Source: Punctularia strigosozonata HHB-11173 SS5
Lineage: Eukaryota > Basidiomycota > Agaricomycetes > Corticiales > Punctulariaceae
Direction: 5' to 3'
DNA length: 64,000 bases
Assembly (NCBI RefSeq): GCF_000264995.1
Contig: NW_006767433.1
Coordinates: 3,289,521 to 3,353,520, forward strand
Part shown: piece by piece, positions 12,895 to 24,800 of the stretch
Numbering within the stretch: position 1 is the first letter of the stretch
How the letters are laid out: every line of letters begins with the position of its first letter
Translations under genes and position numbers: made by a program
The notes under the pieces: generated by a model
Seen by the model: the letters and a program-made list of their open reading frames with translations, nothing else
The model's database searches: none
Told to the model about the DNA's origin: nothing

Positions 12895-14102
12895 ATGGCC
12901 ACGACTAATCCGACGAAAAAAATAATATCACGTCCACCACCAGGAACGGTAGTGAAGCCGATACATGTTTACTCGGAGGCGCAGCAAGCAGATATCGAGG
13001 CTCTTAGGGAGGCGAGTACACCATGACAATTTACACCTATAGCTGCCCTGAGCTCATGCCGTCTGCAGTACGCAAACAGTCTACTGCTTCCAAGTACGGA
13101 CCCATACTATGTGTGGGAGTTACGATGGCTCAACAGAGCTGATACCATCCCACGATATATGCGTGCCGCAAAGTGGAAGCTGGAGGACGGCAAGAAGCGT
13201 ATCAAGGCTACTCTGGAATGGCGGAGAGAATATAAGCCAGACCTCATACCCCCAGACGAGGTCAAGGTGGAGGCTGAGACCGGAAAGATGTGCGTTTGCG
13301 AGTCATTGCCGTAGGCTTGCTCATCGAGAGGCTGGTTCTAGCCTTCTCAACGGATTCGATCGGGATGGGCGACCTATCATCTATATGCGACCAGCCAAGG
13401 AGAACACCGAGACTTCTCCTCGGCAACTACGGCACCTTGTATGGTGGTTGTGAGTTCCATTCCCGCATCGAGGGCAGACCGAGATAATGACCGCTGCGCT
13501 AGAGAACGCGCTAAGGACCTTATGCCTCCGGGCCAGGAGTCACTAGTCATCATTGTGGACTACCGGGGCACCACAATGCGCACAAATCCATCGATATCGG
13601 TAGCACGCAAAGTCGGTTTATGCCCAGTCACCACATGGAGCATTGGTTGCTTATCGTTAGCTCCAGGTTCTTGTAATCCTGCAACAGCATTACGTTGAGA
13701 CACTGGGCCGAGCCATTGTCATGCACCTACCCATGCTATTGAACTTTTTCTATAAGGGGATCTCGCCGTTCTTGGATCCTGTCACGAGAGACAAAATGCG
13801 CTTCAACCCCGACATTTTTGAACTGGTAGCCCCCGATCAACTCACCGCTGAATTCGGAGGCGAATATGCCTTCGAATTCGACAAGGACGAGTATTGGAAT
13901 CAGATCGTCGAGTATGTGCATAACACGGATGATATCATGCGGATCTAACCCTCCCGGAAGGGCATGCGGCATAGCGCCGGACGGGACGCGGATTCAGCGC
14001 AATGATGCAGGAGCCAGCGAGAAAGAGTTATCAGATGTTGAGCCTGAGGAGCTTGACGTTGACACCACTGCGTCACCACCGGCTGTTGAAGTGATTGCCT
14101 AA
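12895..14102 (+). CDS. CRAL-TRIO / Sec14-like lipid-transfer protein
   Basis: Predicted cytosolic phosphatidylinositol-transfer or related lipid-binding protein. The start MATTNPTKK is at 12895. The CRAL-TRIO N-lobe contains PRYMRAAKWKLEDGKKRIK and TLEWRREYKPDLI. The lipid-binding lobe has GFDRDGRPIIYMRP, SLVIIVDYRGTTMRTNPS, HLPMLLNFFYKGISPFLD and the closing EFGGEYAFEFD. At least six short exons. The first joint reads best as a GC-AG intron at 13012-13068, which gives ALRE joined to YANSLLLPSTDPYY. The last intron has donor GTATGT after 13910 and joins IVE to ACGIAPDGTRIQ, carrying the frame to the TAA at 14100-14102. An acidic C-terminal tail follows. It resembles Pdr16/Csr1-type fungal Sec14 homologues. 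Family assignment is firm; the lipid specificity is unknown. Confidence 0.88.
13012..13068 (+). other. likely GC-AG intron in the Sec14-like gene
   Basis: The exon ends GAG and the intron would begin GCGAGT and end CTGCAG, 57 nt long. Only this joint keeps the phase from ALRE into YANSLLLPSTDPYYVW, which matches the expected start of the CRAL-TRIO N-lobe. The GT donor four bases downstream gives the wrong frame with the same acceptor. With the next acceptor upstream (TATAG at 13042) it would make a 27-nt intron, which is implausibly short. Confidence 0.6.
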
Positions 14103-14391
14103 GTCACGAAGCCATGCATTCAGGATAATGTTCTATGCTAGTATATAATGCTACATACACAAACGATGGTAAAGTTCTGTGTGATAGGTGAAGGATCGGG
14201 TCAGCGTCCGCCCACTGGCAATGAGGATATTGTGATTGTAGAATGAGGTATGAAACAAGATAATTATTGGTGAGCCAAGGTTCAAGAAAAGGAATGCGAG
14301 GGTAGGTAATTCCGATATCTACAATGTGGTACTATTCATCCTACCTGTTGCGTCCGATATACAAATGAATCCACAATTGATATGAGGCGGT

Positions 14392-17300
14392 TCAGTCCTG
14401 AAGCGCCGTTTGATAGCGTGCCGTCCAGCTAGACGGCGGGGGTGCTTTCGAGGTGCGTCCCAATGAACGAGGTGACCCATCTCGTTGCGGCCTCGCGAAC
14501 GCTGGTTCAGGCGGCTGCGCTGGGCTTGACTTGGTGCGCGCGCGGCTTGGGCGCGCCTGTGACTGGGTACCCGGCACGGCGAGGGAGGAATTGGACTTCG
14601 GCATGCCGGGAGGTCGTCGAGGTGCTCCATCTTGCCTCGTCGAGTATAACGATGCACGAGGATCTGGCATCGACGGCCCGAAGCTTTCACCGTAAACGCT
14701 CCTAGAGCCCCATGCTCCGGCGTCGCTCCCGCCGTACACACTTGCGCCGTCGTAGACAGAACGAGAGGATGAGTACATCGCTGCTCCCATGCCCATGCCG
14801 GGCCACACCCCACCGCCGAAGCCAGCGAGGTTTGCGCTGCTGCCCGTGTATTGACTGCCACCGTACACGCTTCCCCCACCCCCACCATACACGGATCCGC
14901 CTGTGTTCGTTTGACGCTCCCACTCGTCAGCTGCTGCAGCCATAGCCTGCTGTGCCACCGCATATTGATATGCTTGCTTGGCGATGGCCATGGCATGCTG
15001 GTGTGCGGCCAGGAAAGCAGGATCAGCGTTGGGTGGTGGTTGTGGCACCATGAATTGCTGGGCATTCATCGCTTGGGGCATTGGGGGCATCGCGGGTGCT
15101 TGACCATTCCATGGCAAGGCGCCCCATCCCACTCCAGCAGGCGAAGGTGCAAATCCAGCAGGAAAACCCATCCCGGTCATCATGGGATTCATGACAGGAG
15201 GGGCGGGAGGTACAGACTTCTGCAGCGGTTCGTCTTCGTCTTCATCATACGCATCGTCGCGAGGTAGCGATGTACGACCGTTGACGACGTTACCAAGCTG
15301 TGATCGCTGTCAAGCCTCGCTTGTGCGACAAACAAGTGGACGACGTACCTCGATGGCAGCCTTCGCCTCACTCCTCCGCCGCTCTCTCCTCCTATTCTCC
15401 TCGCCCTGTGCTGTGATCGTACCGCCGCTGCCGCTCCGCCCACGCTCATGACCCAGACTTCTCTCAATTTCTGTCGGATCCGCGATGCTTACCCTCCTGC
15501 CATGCTTTCCCCGTTTCGGGCCATGACTCAGACTGGACACGCTGCTGCCACTCTGGCTCGTGCTTGTACCTCCGCTCGCGGCGCTCCTGATACCGTAGCT
15601 GTCTTTTCTGTCCCTGCCGAAGGGCCCACCATAGTCGCTACCATCCTTCGGTGTGTGTGGCCCACGGCTCGAGTCGCCTGTGGTGGAGCTCGCCGGGCTA
15701 TAGCCTCTTAGTTTCGAAGTCACGGGCGTCGGGAGCGTGTCAGACATAGAACCACTGGGTGGTATCAAAGACGCTAGTGTACCGGGTCGAGCTGTTTCTG
15801 AGAGTGGAGGTCGGAGATTTTGCCGTGCTTCCGGAGCTTCGGGCGATGTCGGTATTTGCGAAAGAAGTGTACCAGGCCGGGCATTCCCAACCAGGGACGC
15901 AATATGAGCGCGAGCGGCAGGCTGTGGCACTTTCTTGTCTTCCAAAGCTGATGTCGATTCAGGTATCATCGATACAAGAGTCGCTGGTCTCCCAGTCGCT
16001 AGGGATCTTGCGGAGCGAGTTGTTGTCGAAATGTCCTTTGAACCGCGAGGAGCGGGAAAAGTTTCTTGAGACGCAGTCGAACCAGCCTCCGACAGCACCG
16101 ACTCGGACTTTGGTCGTGATGTTACACTAAAAGACGAGTCTGGCACGCGAGTACCAACAGGCACTGGTACAATGGGTGGCTCGGGTTTCCCGGTGATCGT
16201 CGGCGAAGTCGTCAGCGGTCCATCAGTGAATGTGGCTGATGTTCGCGACTCGGTAGACGTTTTCCTCCGGTTCGCGGGCGAGGTCGTTGACTGTCGAGCA
16301 ACGGGAGAAGTAGATGAAGAGCCTGGGGAGAGACCACGGGTGAGGCGAGCGAGCCGCTCGCTGAGGTTTGAGGGTGACAATGCGTCGTTCGCGCTCTGTA
16401 TCTCCGGCGCGAGCGTTACACCCGCATCCAGTGAGCTACGTCTTGGAGGAGGGTGGGCGAGGATAGTTGATGGGATTGGCGATGGCAACTCGAGCGTGCT
16501 CGGGGATGTTGCTGAAGACGTGCTTGTCATCGTATCCTGCTTCGGGGGCGGCTGCGGTACTTTGGTGCGCAGAGAAGCGGTGGACTTATTCGCCACCACT
16601 AGTCTCGCCAGAGGCGCGTTGTCCGAATCCTCGGAAGAACTATCTGAGCTCTCGTCGGAGGTGCTGTCGTTGTCCCGAGCAGGCGCTCGTGCATGAAAGG
16701 CCGGCCTGTCTAATCTAGGTTCAGGCATACGGTTTCAGTGGAACCAGTTATATTGAACTTACTCGGAAGATTGGTGGCCATGCTAGCGATCGCAGACGCA
16801 CGGTTCGCATCTGCGTTAGGAGCCGCCGCTGACATAGAACGTGAAGCTCGACGGCGTAAAGGCGATGAATGCTCGAACATTTGGTGGGCTGAGTCGGACT
16901 TGGATGGGTTGTGGGTGGGCTGAGTGAGATGGCCCATCTCCGATGATGCTTTCTGAGGCGTACGCGGCGTGCTAGCGCCGTTCCGCAGAGGCCGCACCGT
17001 GGACTGGTCTACGGAGTCCGAGTCGCTAGAGTCCGAGGACGAGTCAGAAGAGTCTGTCGAAGAGTCGCTCGAGTCCTGGCTGCCGTGAACGGGCATCGTC
17101 GCGCTGCGGGAAGGGGGGCGCCTGTGGGGAGGAGCCTTCGTCGGTTCAGTCTCGACACGGGCTTGCATGGGAATGGGAGGTGGTCCATCGAGGCGGGAAG
17201 GCGGACGGGAGGGGGTGATGGGCGAGGTGCCAGCAGTCTGTTTCCGCGCTTGCGCTTCGCGGAAGAGTGCTACGGATACCCGCTGGGTAGGATCGTTGGT

Positions 17301-18038
17301 AACGCTGTTACCTCTTGAACGCGGCGGCGGGGTCATGTGCCCGGACATGGCAGACCCCGGTCGATCGGGTTGCTCGGGAGGTGGATTGGAAGGAGAATCA
17401 GGACGGACGTGACGGAAGGACTTGAGGTTGAAGGACTCCACGGGCGGGACAGGCGGGAGTTCAGGTGGACTCGGCTTGGACTTGGTACGCTCGCGTTGAG
17501 CCCAAGAGAGGACTCCGGACTTTTTGCGCTTGCGCGGCTCGGGGGTCTGTAGCGATGAGGTGGAAGGCCGGAGATCGGGGTTGCTGTACGTCTCCTGCAG
17601 GGTGGGAGGAGCACGAGGGTTTGGACGGAGCGTTGGCGCCTCCGGCAGCGAACGCGTCGAGAGCGCGCTGTGGGGATCGCCATACGTTGCGAACAGATTG
17701 CGCGATGGTGGTCGGAGAAGGTCTTGGTCGGCCTGGGAATTGTATGAGGACTGGGTGGACTGCGTCGGCCTCGGTGGGGAGAGCTGCGACGGGTGGGGCG
17801 CAGGGATGGGCTTGGAGTGTTTGCGCCGGAAGAGCTTGCGTTTGCTGCTGGCGGCATCATCGTTGGCGGAGTAGACTGTGCTCGGCGAGGCGGGGACGGA
17901 CTGCTTGGCGAGGATGTAGTCCTGCTCGGCCGAGTCCTGTTCGTCGATCGGGCTGGGGGAAACGCTGCCCGCCGGCGTGCCCGACGACGGCGGCGACTTG
18001 TGCTTGTCTTTCCTGTGGAACAGGCCGAGGAGGGGCAT
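14392..18038 (-). CDS. large disordered Ser/Pro-rich protein of unknown function
   Basis: Three or more exons give a protein of about 1,150 residues with almost no predicted fold. The start MPLLGLFHRKDKHKSPP is at 18038. The first exon is rich in Ser, Pro and basic residues and carries a Ser-Asp tract (SSDSSTDSSDSSSDSSDSD) near 17040. The second exon (about 15345-16728) opens with another acidic Ser tract. It then holds three related motifs, RPATLVSMIP, RPGTLLSQIP and RPGTLASLIP, spaced about 40 residues apart. The last exon (14392-15290) is Met/Pro/Gln-rich and then Gly/Ser/Tyr-rich, with repeated SVYGG units, and ends SSWTARYQTALQD. No enzyme or binding domain is recognisable. The composition suggests a phosphorylated scaffold or a condensate-forming protein, which is inference. 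Confidence 0.7.
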
Positions 18039-19095
18039 GGCTCGACGACGGGCAGAGGACAAAGTGCTGCCGCAACGCGCCGGCGTGCCACGGAGGACAG
18101 GGAAAACGTGATGACCACCCGCGCATCCACCGCCACCACCACTCGCTGCTCGCACTACATGTTGTGCCCACCGCTCACACATCCTCGCTTCCTTGTACAC
18201 GGGATGCGGTGACCTCAGGTCCAAGAACGTAATCCTGCAGGTTCTCGGCGCGCAGCGGCATGCACGGTGTTCCTCCATGTCCCTTCTTCCACCATGCGAC
18301 GGCACGATAGCAAACTTGTCCTGGAGCCCACCTCCGGAGCTGAGCCCCTTCCTCGCACACAAATAATCTGAGCCTGGCCTGCAAGGGGCGGGTTGCGATA
18401 TGCCGATAGGCTCTAGATTCCGTTCCTTTGGGCACCGGAGCAGCTCGGGAAATCCCCCATTAATGCAGCACCCGATATGCCTCCACCATTGCCAGTGACC
18501 ATCGACGACGGTCATCTCGGCTCTCTTGTCATTTCTGTTGGGATCACCTGCTCGAAATCTGCGATGTTCGATGCCGGAGCCACGACAACGCACCGTGACG
18601 ACTTCAGTGCCTATATATCTCCTCGCTTTACAATAAGCACCCACACGAAGGAGTCGTCCTCTGTCCGGTGTCTGTGCACCCCGACTTTATGAGTTGATTT
18701 TGGCATCCGAAATTCTGCCACAAATCCAAGGCTGAGAAGGATTTGTCCAGTCTGCTCCCAGATATACGCATGTGTATATTCTGCCGTCCTGCTATTACAT
18801 AGGTTACAGAGCCGCTTGAAGCTTGAAGGTGCCGGTCCGGGTTTCCAATTAGACCGGCCCGAAAGCGACGCGGTCACCTGATCGCAAAGGGACCAGCGCA
18901 TCGCCACTGAAAACGCGTCTCTTTCCTGCAGTTCTCCCATCAAAAGTCTGTCCAGTGCCGGCGCTCGGTACGCATTCGAGGAATCCAGGGTGATCCTCAA
19001 TGCGCTTACATCCTTGAATATTCACACGATATCTAAACGACGGTCACTCCAAAGAGGATTCAAACGCGTCCTCGGTCGTCCTTCAGGTCCTTAGT
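18039..19095. other. divergent intergenic region (disordered protein / F-box protein)
   Basis: About 1.05 kb between two divergently transcribed genes, so it should contain both promoters. A minus-strand open frame at 18611-19000 exists but has no recognisable motif and no splice context; I do not call it a gene. The stretch 18605-18625 contains a TATATATCT sequence of unknown relevance. Confidence 0.4.
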
Positions 19096-21638
19096 ATGGC
19101 TCAGACAACTGTGCTGAGCTGGATCACGAATACGCCTGCAAATTCTAGTCCACCTCCGAAACATGAGGCTACCCCACAGCCGCCTAAGAAGAAACAGAAG
19201 ATCACACCTTCAAATGCGCTCGAAGTTGCAGTCGCGTTTCGAACACGGCGCGAACGCGAAAAACGCGCCCAGCTCACGACGTATCGCACCAGGGTCTCTG
19301 CTAAACTTGAAAAACTGCCATCACTTCCTCTAGACATATTACTCGAGGTCCGTCAGTTGACCGACACCGATGAACCTTACTTTACACGTTTCTAGATTTT
19401 CAGCCACCTTCATCCGATGGACCTCTTAAATCTCAGTCATACTTCCAAGCCGCTTCGTTCCTTGCTACTGCACGGATCTGCGGTCGGAGTTTGGCGGGAA
19501 GCGCGTCGGCAGATCGAATACCTTCCCGAGTGCCCGGAAGACATGAGCGAGCCTGCGTATGCGGACCTTTGCTTTGATTCCTATTGCAAAGTAAATTTCT
19601 CGTTATTTTCCCGATTGACGGCAACTGAACAATGCCGTCTCAGGATTGTCGAAGAGCGCGGGTGGTGCTTGACAACATCGATTGGGAACTGCGGGCGCGC
19701 TTATGCAATGCATGTGCTAAGAAACTGTACGATCTTCTCCGCTGGAAAGGGGGCAGCCAGGCTGACTGTTGGCAGCTTGATATCTGACAAAGAGATGGAA
19801 TTTACGACAGATATGAAACAACTGCTACCATACTCCTGCCGTGAGTGGCTGCTGCGCAATCATCGTTGCCCGACGCTAATGATTCTGCAACTGAAAGGCG
19901 AAGATACGTTGTACATGCGCGTCACTGACGTTCTCAATTACAAACATCAAATGCACATCTTGGACGCCAATGGGTCCACGGAGGGTTTAGAAAGCTATCG
20001 CGAAGAAAAGCGGCGTCTTAAGTCGGTTATTGACGAAGTGCGCTTTCATCTGAACGCACCTGGTTCAATGCTCTGCAACTCTTAATCCGATTCCTCAACA
20101 GCATGCAATCAAATGCGACGACTGGGCGTGTATGATGGTTGAGAACCAGGCTCATACGCGAGCCGAAATTCGTCGCGAACGGAAAAAAGCGTGCGCTTGA
20201 TATATATAGAATACACGAACTCCTGCTAACAGCTTTATGCGCTTAGCATCCTTGGTCGCCTGGTCGAGCTTGGTTACGAAGATGAGCTAAACCAAATGCC
20301 GATATATCAGTCGTCGGAGACCAAACTGCATGGGATCACTCTCATTGATGATCACCGGCTTGTCAAAATCCCGAGGAAACTTACTGACAAGTGTAAATCT
20401 GATTTGCTCGCTCTCAGCCGGCACTGACGCATCATTTCTCAGCGTGGAATAACATCAGAGACGAAATGATTGAGTACATGGAGAAGTTAAAGAATTACAG
20501 ATTGACGCGCGAGCGCGCTGTCCTGCTTAGGCGTCGACGTGCCACTGCTGCAGACGTTTGGCACACACATCGACTCGCGCATCCCCAAGCGCTCGAAGAC
20601 TTTGATGTATATCCAAGCCCCGCGGACTTCTGCGAATTCCCTGCCGTGAAGGACATCATCGAGCAGGACTCCGAAATATCCGTGACCGGGGAAAGTTTTG
20701 ATGACGTGCTCTCGTCGTTGCATATCACAATCGCTGAATGGCAGAGGACGGCTCTCCTCCGCCTATTCAGGCGGACACCCATGGGCCGAGGTGATCCTCC
20801 GGAATTCGACAGGCCTCTAAAAGATGTGCGTCAGGCGCTGTCTTTAGCGACCACTGTCTTCACATGCGAGCGACCGGCAGGCTGGAAGGTGCACGCTGGC
20901 CCCGTGCGCAACATTGATTTCCGCATCGCCCTCCTTTACATGGATAACACATACCAGGGCATGTTCTATCCGGAATTTTTGCACCACGAGTGCAATCTCG
21001 TGCGACATGCGACATGGCGCGAGGGATGCTCTCGTGTCACGGACGATCGGTCCCTGAAGCTTGGTTCAGACTTTGGCTCAGACTTACTCAGACGGCCTTG
21101 GTCGTGCGACCACTTGCACTTCGACGTGAAGGCCAGCGAAGTAGCCGCAACAGTGGTTGAGGCGTGTGGGCTCGATGCTAGTACAGCGTCTGCCCAGGAC
21201 ATGGACAAGTTGGACGCACGTCTGGTCTGTCTGAAGTGTACTCGTGGTGAACGATGCGACGGGGAACGGACCGTGGACGTTCGGTCCTGGCGTAATGCGG
21301 TACGCGTCCCGGCTTACTATGCATTGCGTGTATGCCCTGATATGTGGCAGATTCATCACTGTTTGAAGGTGCACTGGGGAGATCGTACCGTCAGTTGGCA
21401 GCGATTATCGGACGCGGATGCCGCCAAAGCTATGGCTATCGAAGCGAAGAAGGCGACGAGTTTCGCCACCGAATACCACCGTATAGTCCACCAGAAGATC
21501 AACCACGCAGTCTGGTGCTGTAGGCACTGCTTTGGTACGGAATTTCAGCCCGAGAGGATGTCGATGGAGAAATTGCGCAAGCATTTGCACAGAATGCAAG
21601 TGAACGCGTTGCAAATAGCCTGTCATACTGACGTGTAG
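19096..21638 (+). CDS. F-box protein (agaricomycete family)
   Basis: Probable substrate-recognition subunit of an SCF ubiquitin ligase. The start MAQTTVLSWITNTP is at 19096, followed by a basic PPKKKQKI tract. The F-box LPSLPLDILLEIFSHLHP is split by an intron (19349-19396 region) and continues MDLLNLSHTSKPLRSLLL. The intron at 19590-19643 (GTAAAT...CTCAG) joins a Cys-pair segment, CKDC then CNACAKKL, that may bind zinc. Downstream lie LGYEDELNQMPIYQSS and WNNIRDEMIEYMEKLK near 20270-20490, then a long exon 20466-21638 ending IACHTDV. That exon carries further Cys/His pairs: CLKCTRGERC, WCCRHCFG and a final HLHRMQ segment. This architecture is common in mushroom genomes, where F-box families are expanded. 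The degradation target is unknown. Confidence 0.85.
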
Positions 21639-21869
21639 CTTGCAGGCATGACGTTGATGAGGACGTTGACCTACAGCATGTGCAGCGATACTGCTGTCGG
21701 GCACTCGACGCACCACCAATCCCATCCATGACGGTCCAAATGATTCCGGAAGCATCTTGAACTCCATGTTGTCCTTGAGCCTGGTCCAAATCGATACTAC
21801 GACTTCATGCGTGCTACTAGTACATCTGAACCATGAATATGCGATACATGAAATGCCAGGGTGAAGTGA

Positions 21870-24800
21870 TCATTCGTCGTCTGCTACTTGTCGCTTCATC
21901 GCTTTGACGATTGAACTATTGATCGACATCATCCCCCCAATCTCGGATGTTGCTATGAAATGCCCGCAGGAGCGTGCCTTGATGTCACAGAGCGTACGCT
22001 GTGCGACAGACCAGGGGAAATTGGTACCGGGAGCAATCTTGTATGCATAGGAGGCCTGTATCTCCTCCAGTTCTCCGATCTCCCGCAATAAGAACAGCTT
22101 TCGTGACGTATCAGCGTCTGGGCCAGACTGGAACCGCCTTTGTAGGTCTCGATACATGGCATCGGTATGCTGCTTCTTCGCATCGGGTCGTGCCTTGCGA
22201 GGAGACCTTTTCGACGGAGACGCGGAAGCGTCGCTCGAAGAATATCTTGCGAGTAGGTTGAAGTCTGTACGGAGCTGATCGACGAAAGTTTCAAGGACTT
22301 TGAGCTGCTCCTTGCATGTTCTTGTTATGGGGGCCCGCAGCTCAACAGGCCATCCGGCATAGCGATCGTCCGCTTTGGCTAGCTCGTACGGGCGAAGGAG
22401 GTCATGGTCCGGTCTATCCAATTCGCGACTCTGAAGGTCCTCGTAAGCGGCTAGCCACTGGTCGCGAAGGCCGCGGCCGACGTCCAACAGCGTATCCAGC
22501 ACGAACGGCGGCAATCTGCGATCGCGCTTTTTCAAGGCCTGCTTATTGTAGGCGCCCGCAGGCTCCGCGGAAGCCAAACACTGTGGCCGTTCGTAGTCGT
22601 ACCTCGCGCGATCTTTTTGATACACATCTTTCCGAAGCTGACGACCAGTTTTCACGGAATCAAGAAGAGTATTGAACCTGGTTTACCTGGTCAGCCAGAT
22701 GTCACGCCATCATGATAACGAACGTACATGTATCCAAGGCGCACAGTCTGCGGATCATCATAGCCAAAGCTGTAGGCCGCGTTTTCATGGAAGATGGAGT
22801 ATATACCCTTAGGTGGGTCGTCGAGACCGGTCATAAGCGTCCGCTGGTACTGCTCTCGCATACGATCGGAGTCTTTGGGAAGGTGCTTGATATCGTTCAA
22901 GAATTTCTGCACGGTGCGTATGTCTCGCTCGGACTCGAAATTATCCTCCAAGAAGTTGTCATCAGTACGAGAGAAGTCAGAATTCGCGAAAGTGTCGATA
23001 ATTTTTCGGTGTAGGATGATGACAGCGATGTCTACGCAAACAAGGGGATCAGTTACGGCTTGTCCGCCGACGCCACCAACAATTTACCTCCATCGGCATC
23101 TTCGAGGAAATAGGTCAGTGGCGGTGAGTGGAGTCCATGTCTTACACCCACCTCCTCCAGCCAGCCAGCTTGGTAAAGACTGGTCCCCTTTGGTAGAGTA
23201 CAATATTATGTCCTGCCATGACTCCAACTCCGAACGATACACGGCGTTGACCTTTCATATATTAGCACCGGGGGGACAACGGGTTAGGGCGTACGACACA
23301 CCTTCTGTACGTCCGATGGTAAACGACAAGGATTCCTATAGATCTACAACGATCCCCGTGATTTTCATCTTCTCCAGTTTCGAGGCTAAGACTTACCAGA
23401 ACTTCTCCCTTGATGTGATTATAGTTCTCCAGCGTGACTTCGTCTCTGAGTGGCTTCGTTGAACTAAAATAGATCTCCCCTGGGTTCAAAACTCCGAGTG
23501 GATCTGTGTGGCACACATGTTATCGCTGAATTGACAGTGAATGCTCGCAAGAGCGCACCTGGGGCAATGAATGCCTCAACCGAGGCGACGGGGATATGAC
23601 CGTCTTTAATGTACTTATCGGCCACGATCTTCACAATGTCCTTCAGCTTGTTGTACACAAACCGATGGCGCGAAGGCGTGAAGCCTGCCATGAGTAGCTC
23701 CAAAAGGCTTTCATAGCGGCTGCGCGCAGGCTCTGGAACGAATGTCTCGGGATGTTCCTCGGCGGCGACGCTGTCCTCCCATTGATCCACGGGCTGCTCA
23801 TCCTCCTCTTGGAAATCTCGTCCGCTAAAGCCGAGCGTTCGGCTGAAACCGTCGGTGTGTCTCTGCAATCTGGTACGAACCACCGCACCAAGCCGCTCCA
23901 CGAGATGTATCAGGAGCGAGTTGGCGTAGGGTACATCCCACTGCATGAGCGGATCGATTTCTCGTTTCAGCCCGTCCTTCAAGAGATCGGTGAATGTTTG
24001 ATCTGGAACGCCGTTGTGAGAAAGATTGATCATTACGAGATTGTTCAGCCTGCTAGACGAAACACGGCAAGGAGCGACGACGTTGAAGATGAGGTGTTCG
24101 CGACCCCACTCCTCTGTCGGTCCCAATTTCACCTTTGTCTGCGATTTGCGAATCCATATCTTAGGAGGTCTATCGGGGGAATGATCCGTCGGGTGAAGAA
24201 TCCATAGGCCCTTCGAACCGCCGATGCGACCTTGCAAAGCTACCGAGCGCGTGCCGTTGTGGTTCGGCGCGATCATCGTCAGCGCGGCACCGTTCATCCA
24301 GCCGCAGCCATCAGTCATAATCAATTCAGCAGGAGGATTCGATTCTTCGGGACCCTTCCACGATTCCGCGTCTATGAAAATATCTTCAATATACTCCACA
24401 GGAACACGACATCGGCGACTCACGTATGTCAGCGATGAAATGAACATTTTCAGGCTTGAACTCAAGTACTGGGAGAGTGGTAGAGAAACCCAGCGAGAAA
24501 CGTTCAGCCCACTTCCTACATGCCTATCATATACATGGGTGTCAGTATATCGACGAGGATGAGCCCAGCACAGTACCTGTTTCGAATTGAGGATCGGAGG
24601 ATTGTACCAATTGATTACCTCGTCGAATGTCAAGCGGTGATGATCACCCATGTCCAGGTGCGGACATCGTTGGTAATCTTCTGGTGTTTCAATCAGATAA
24701 ACCGAGCTGAGGTGGTGCACCATGAGTATGCGAAAGAGGAATATGCAATTTACTCACCCATCCTTCGGAAATAAAGCAGCAAAAACCCGCCCACACAGGA

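Noticed and set aside
13016-13042. 27-nt GT-AG intron in the Sec14-like gene
   Set aside because: Phase fits but the length is below that of normal fungal introns, and the GC-AG joint 13012-13068 gives a better protein.
17333-18142. Second minus-strand frame overlapping the disordered protein
   Set aside because: Arg/Ser-rich reading of low-complexity DNA in the wrong frame relative to the spliced gene.
18611-19000. Minus-strand open frame in the gap before the F-box gene
   Set aside because: No recognisable domain, no codon or splice support; probably chance.
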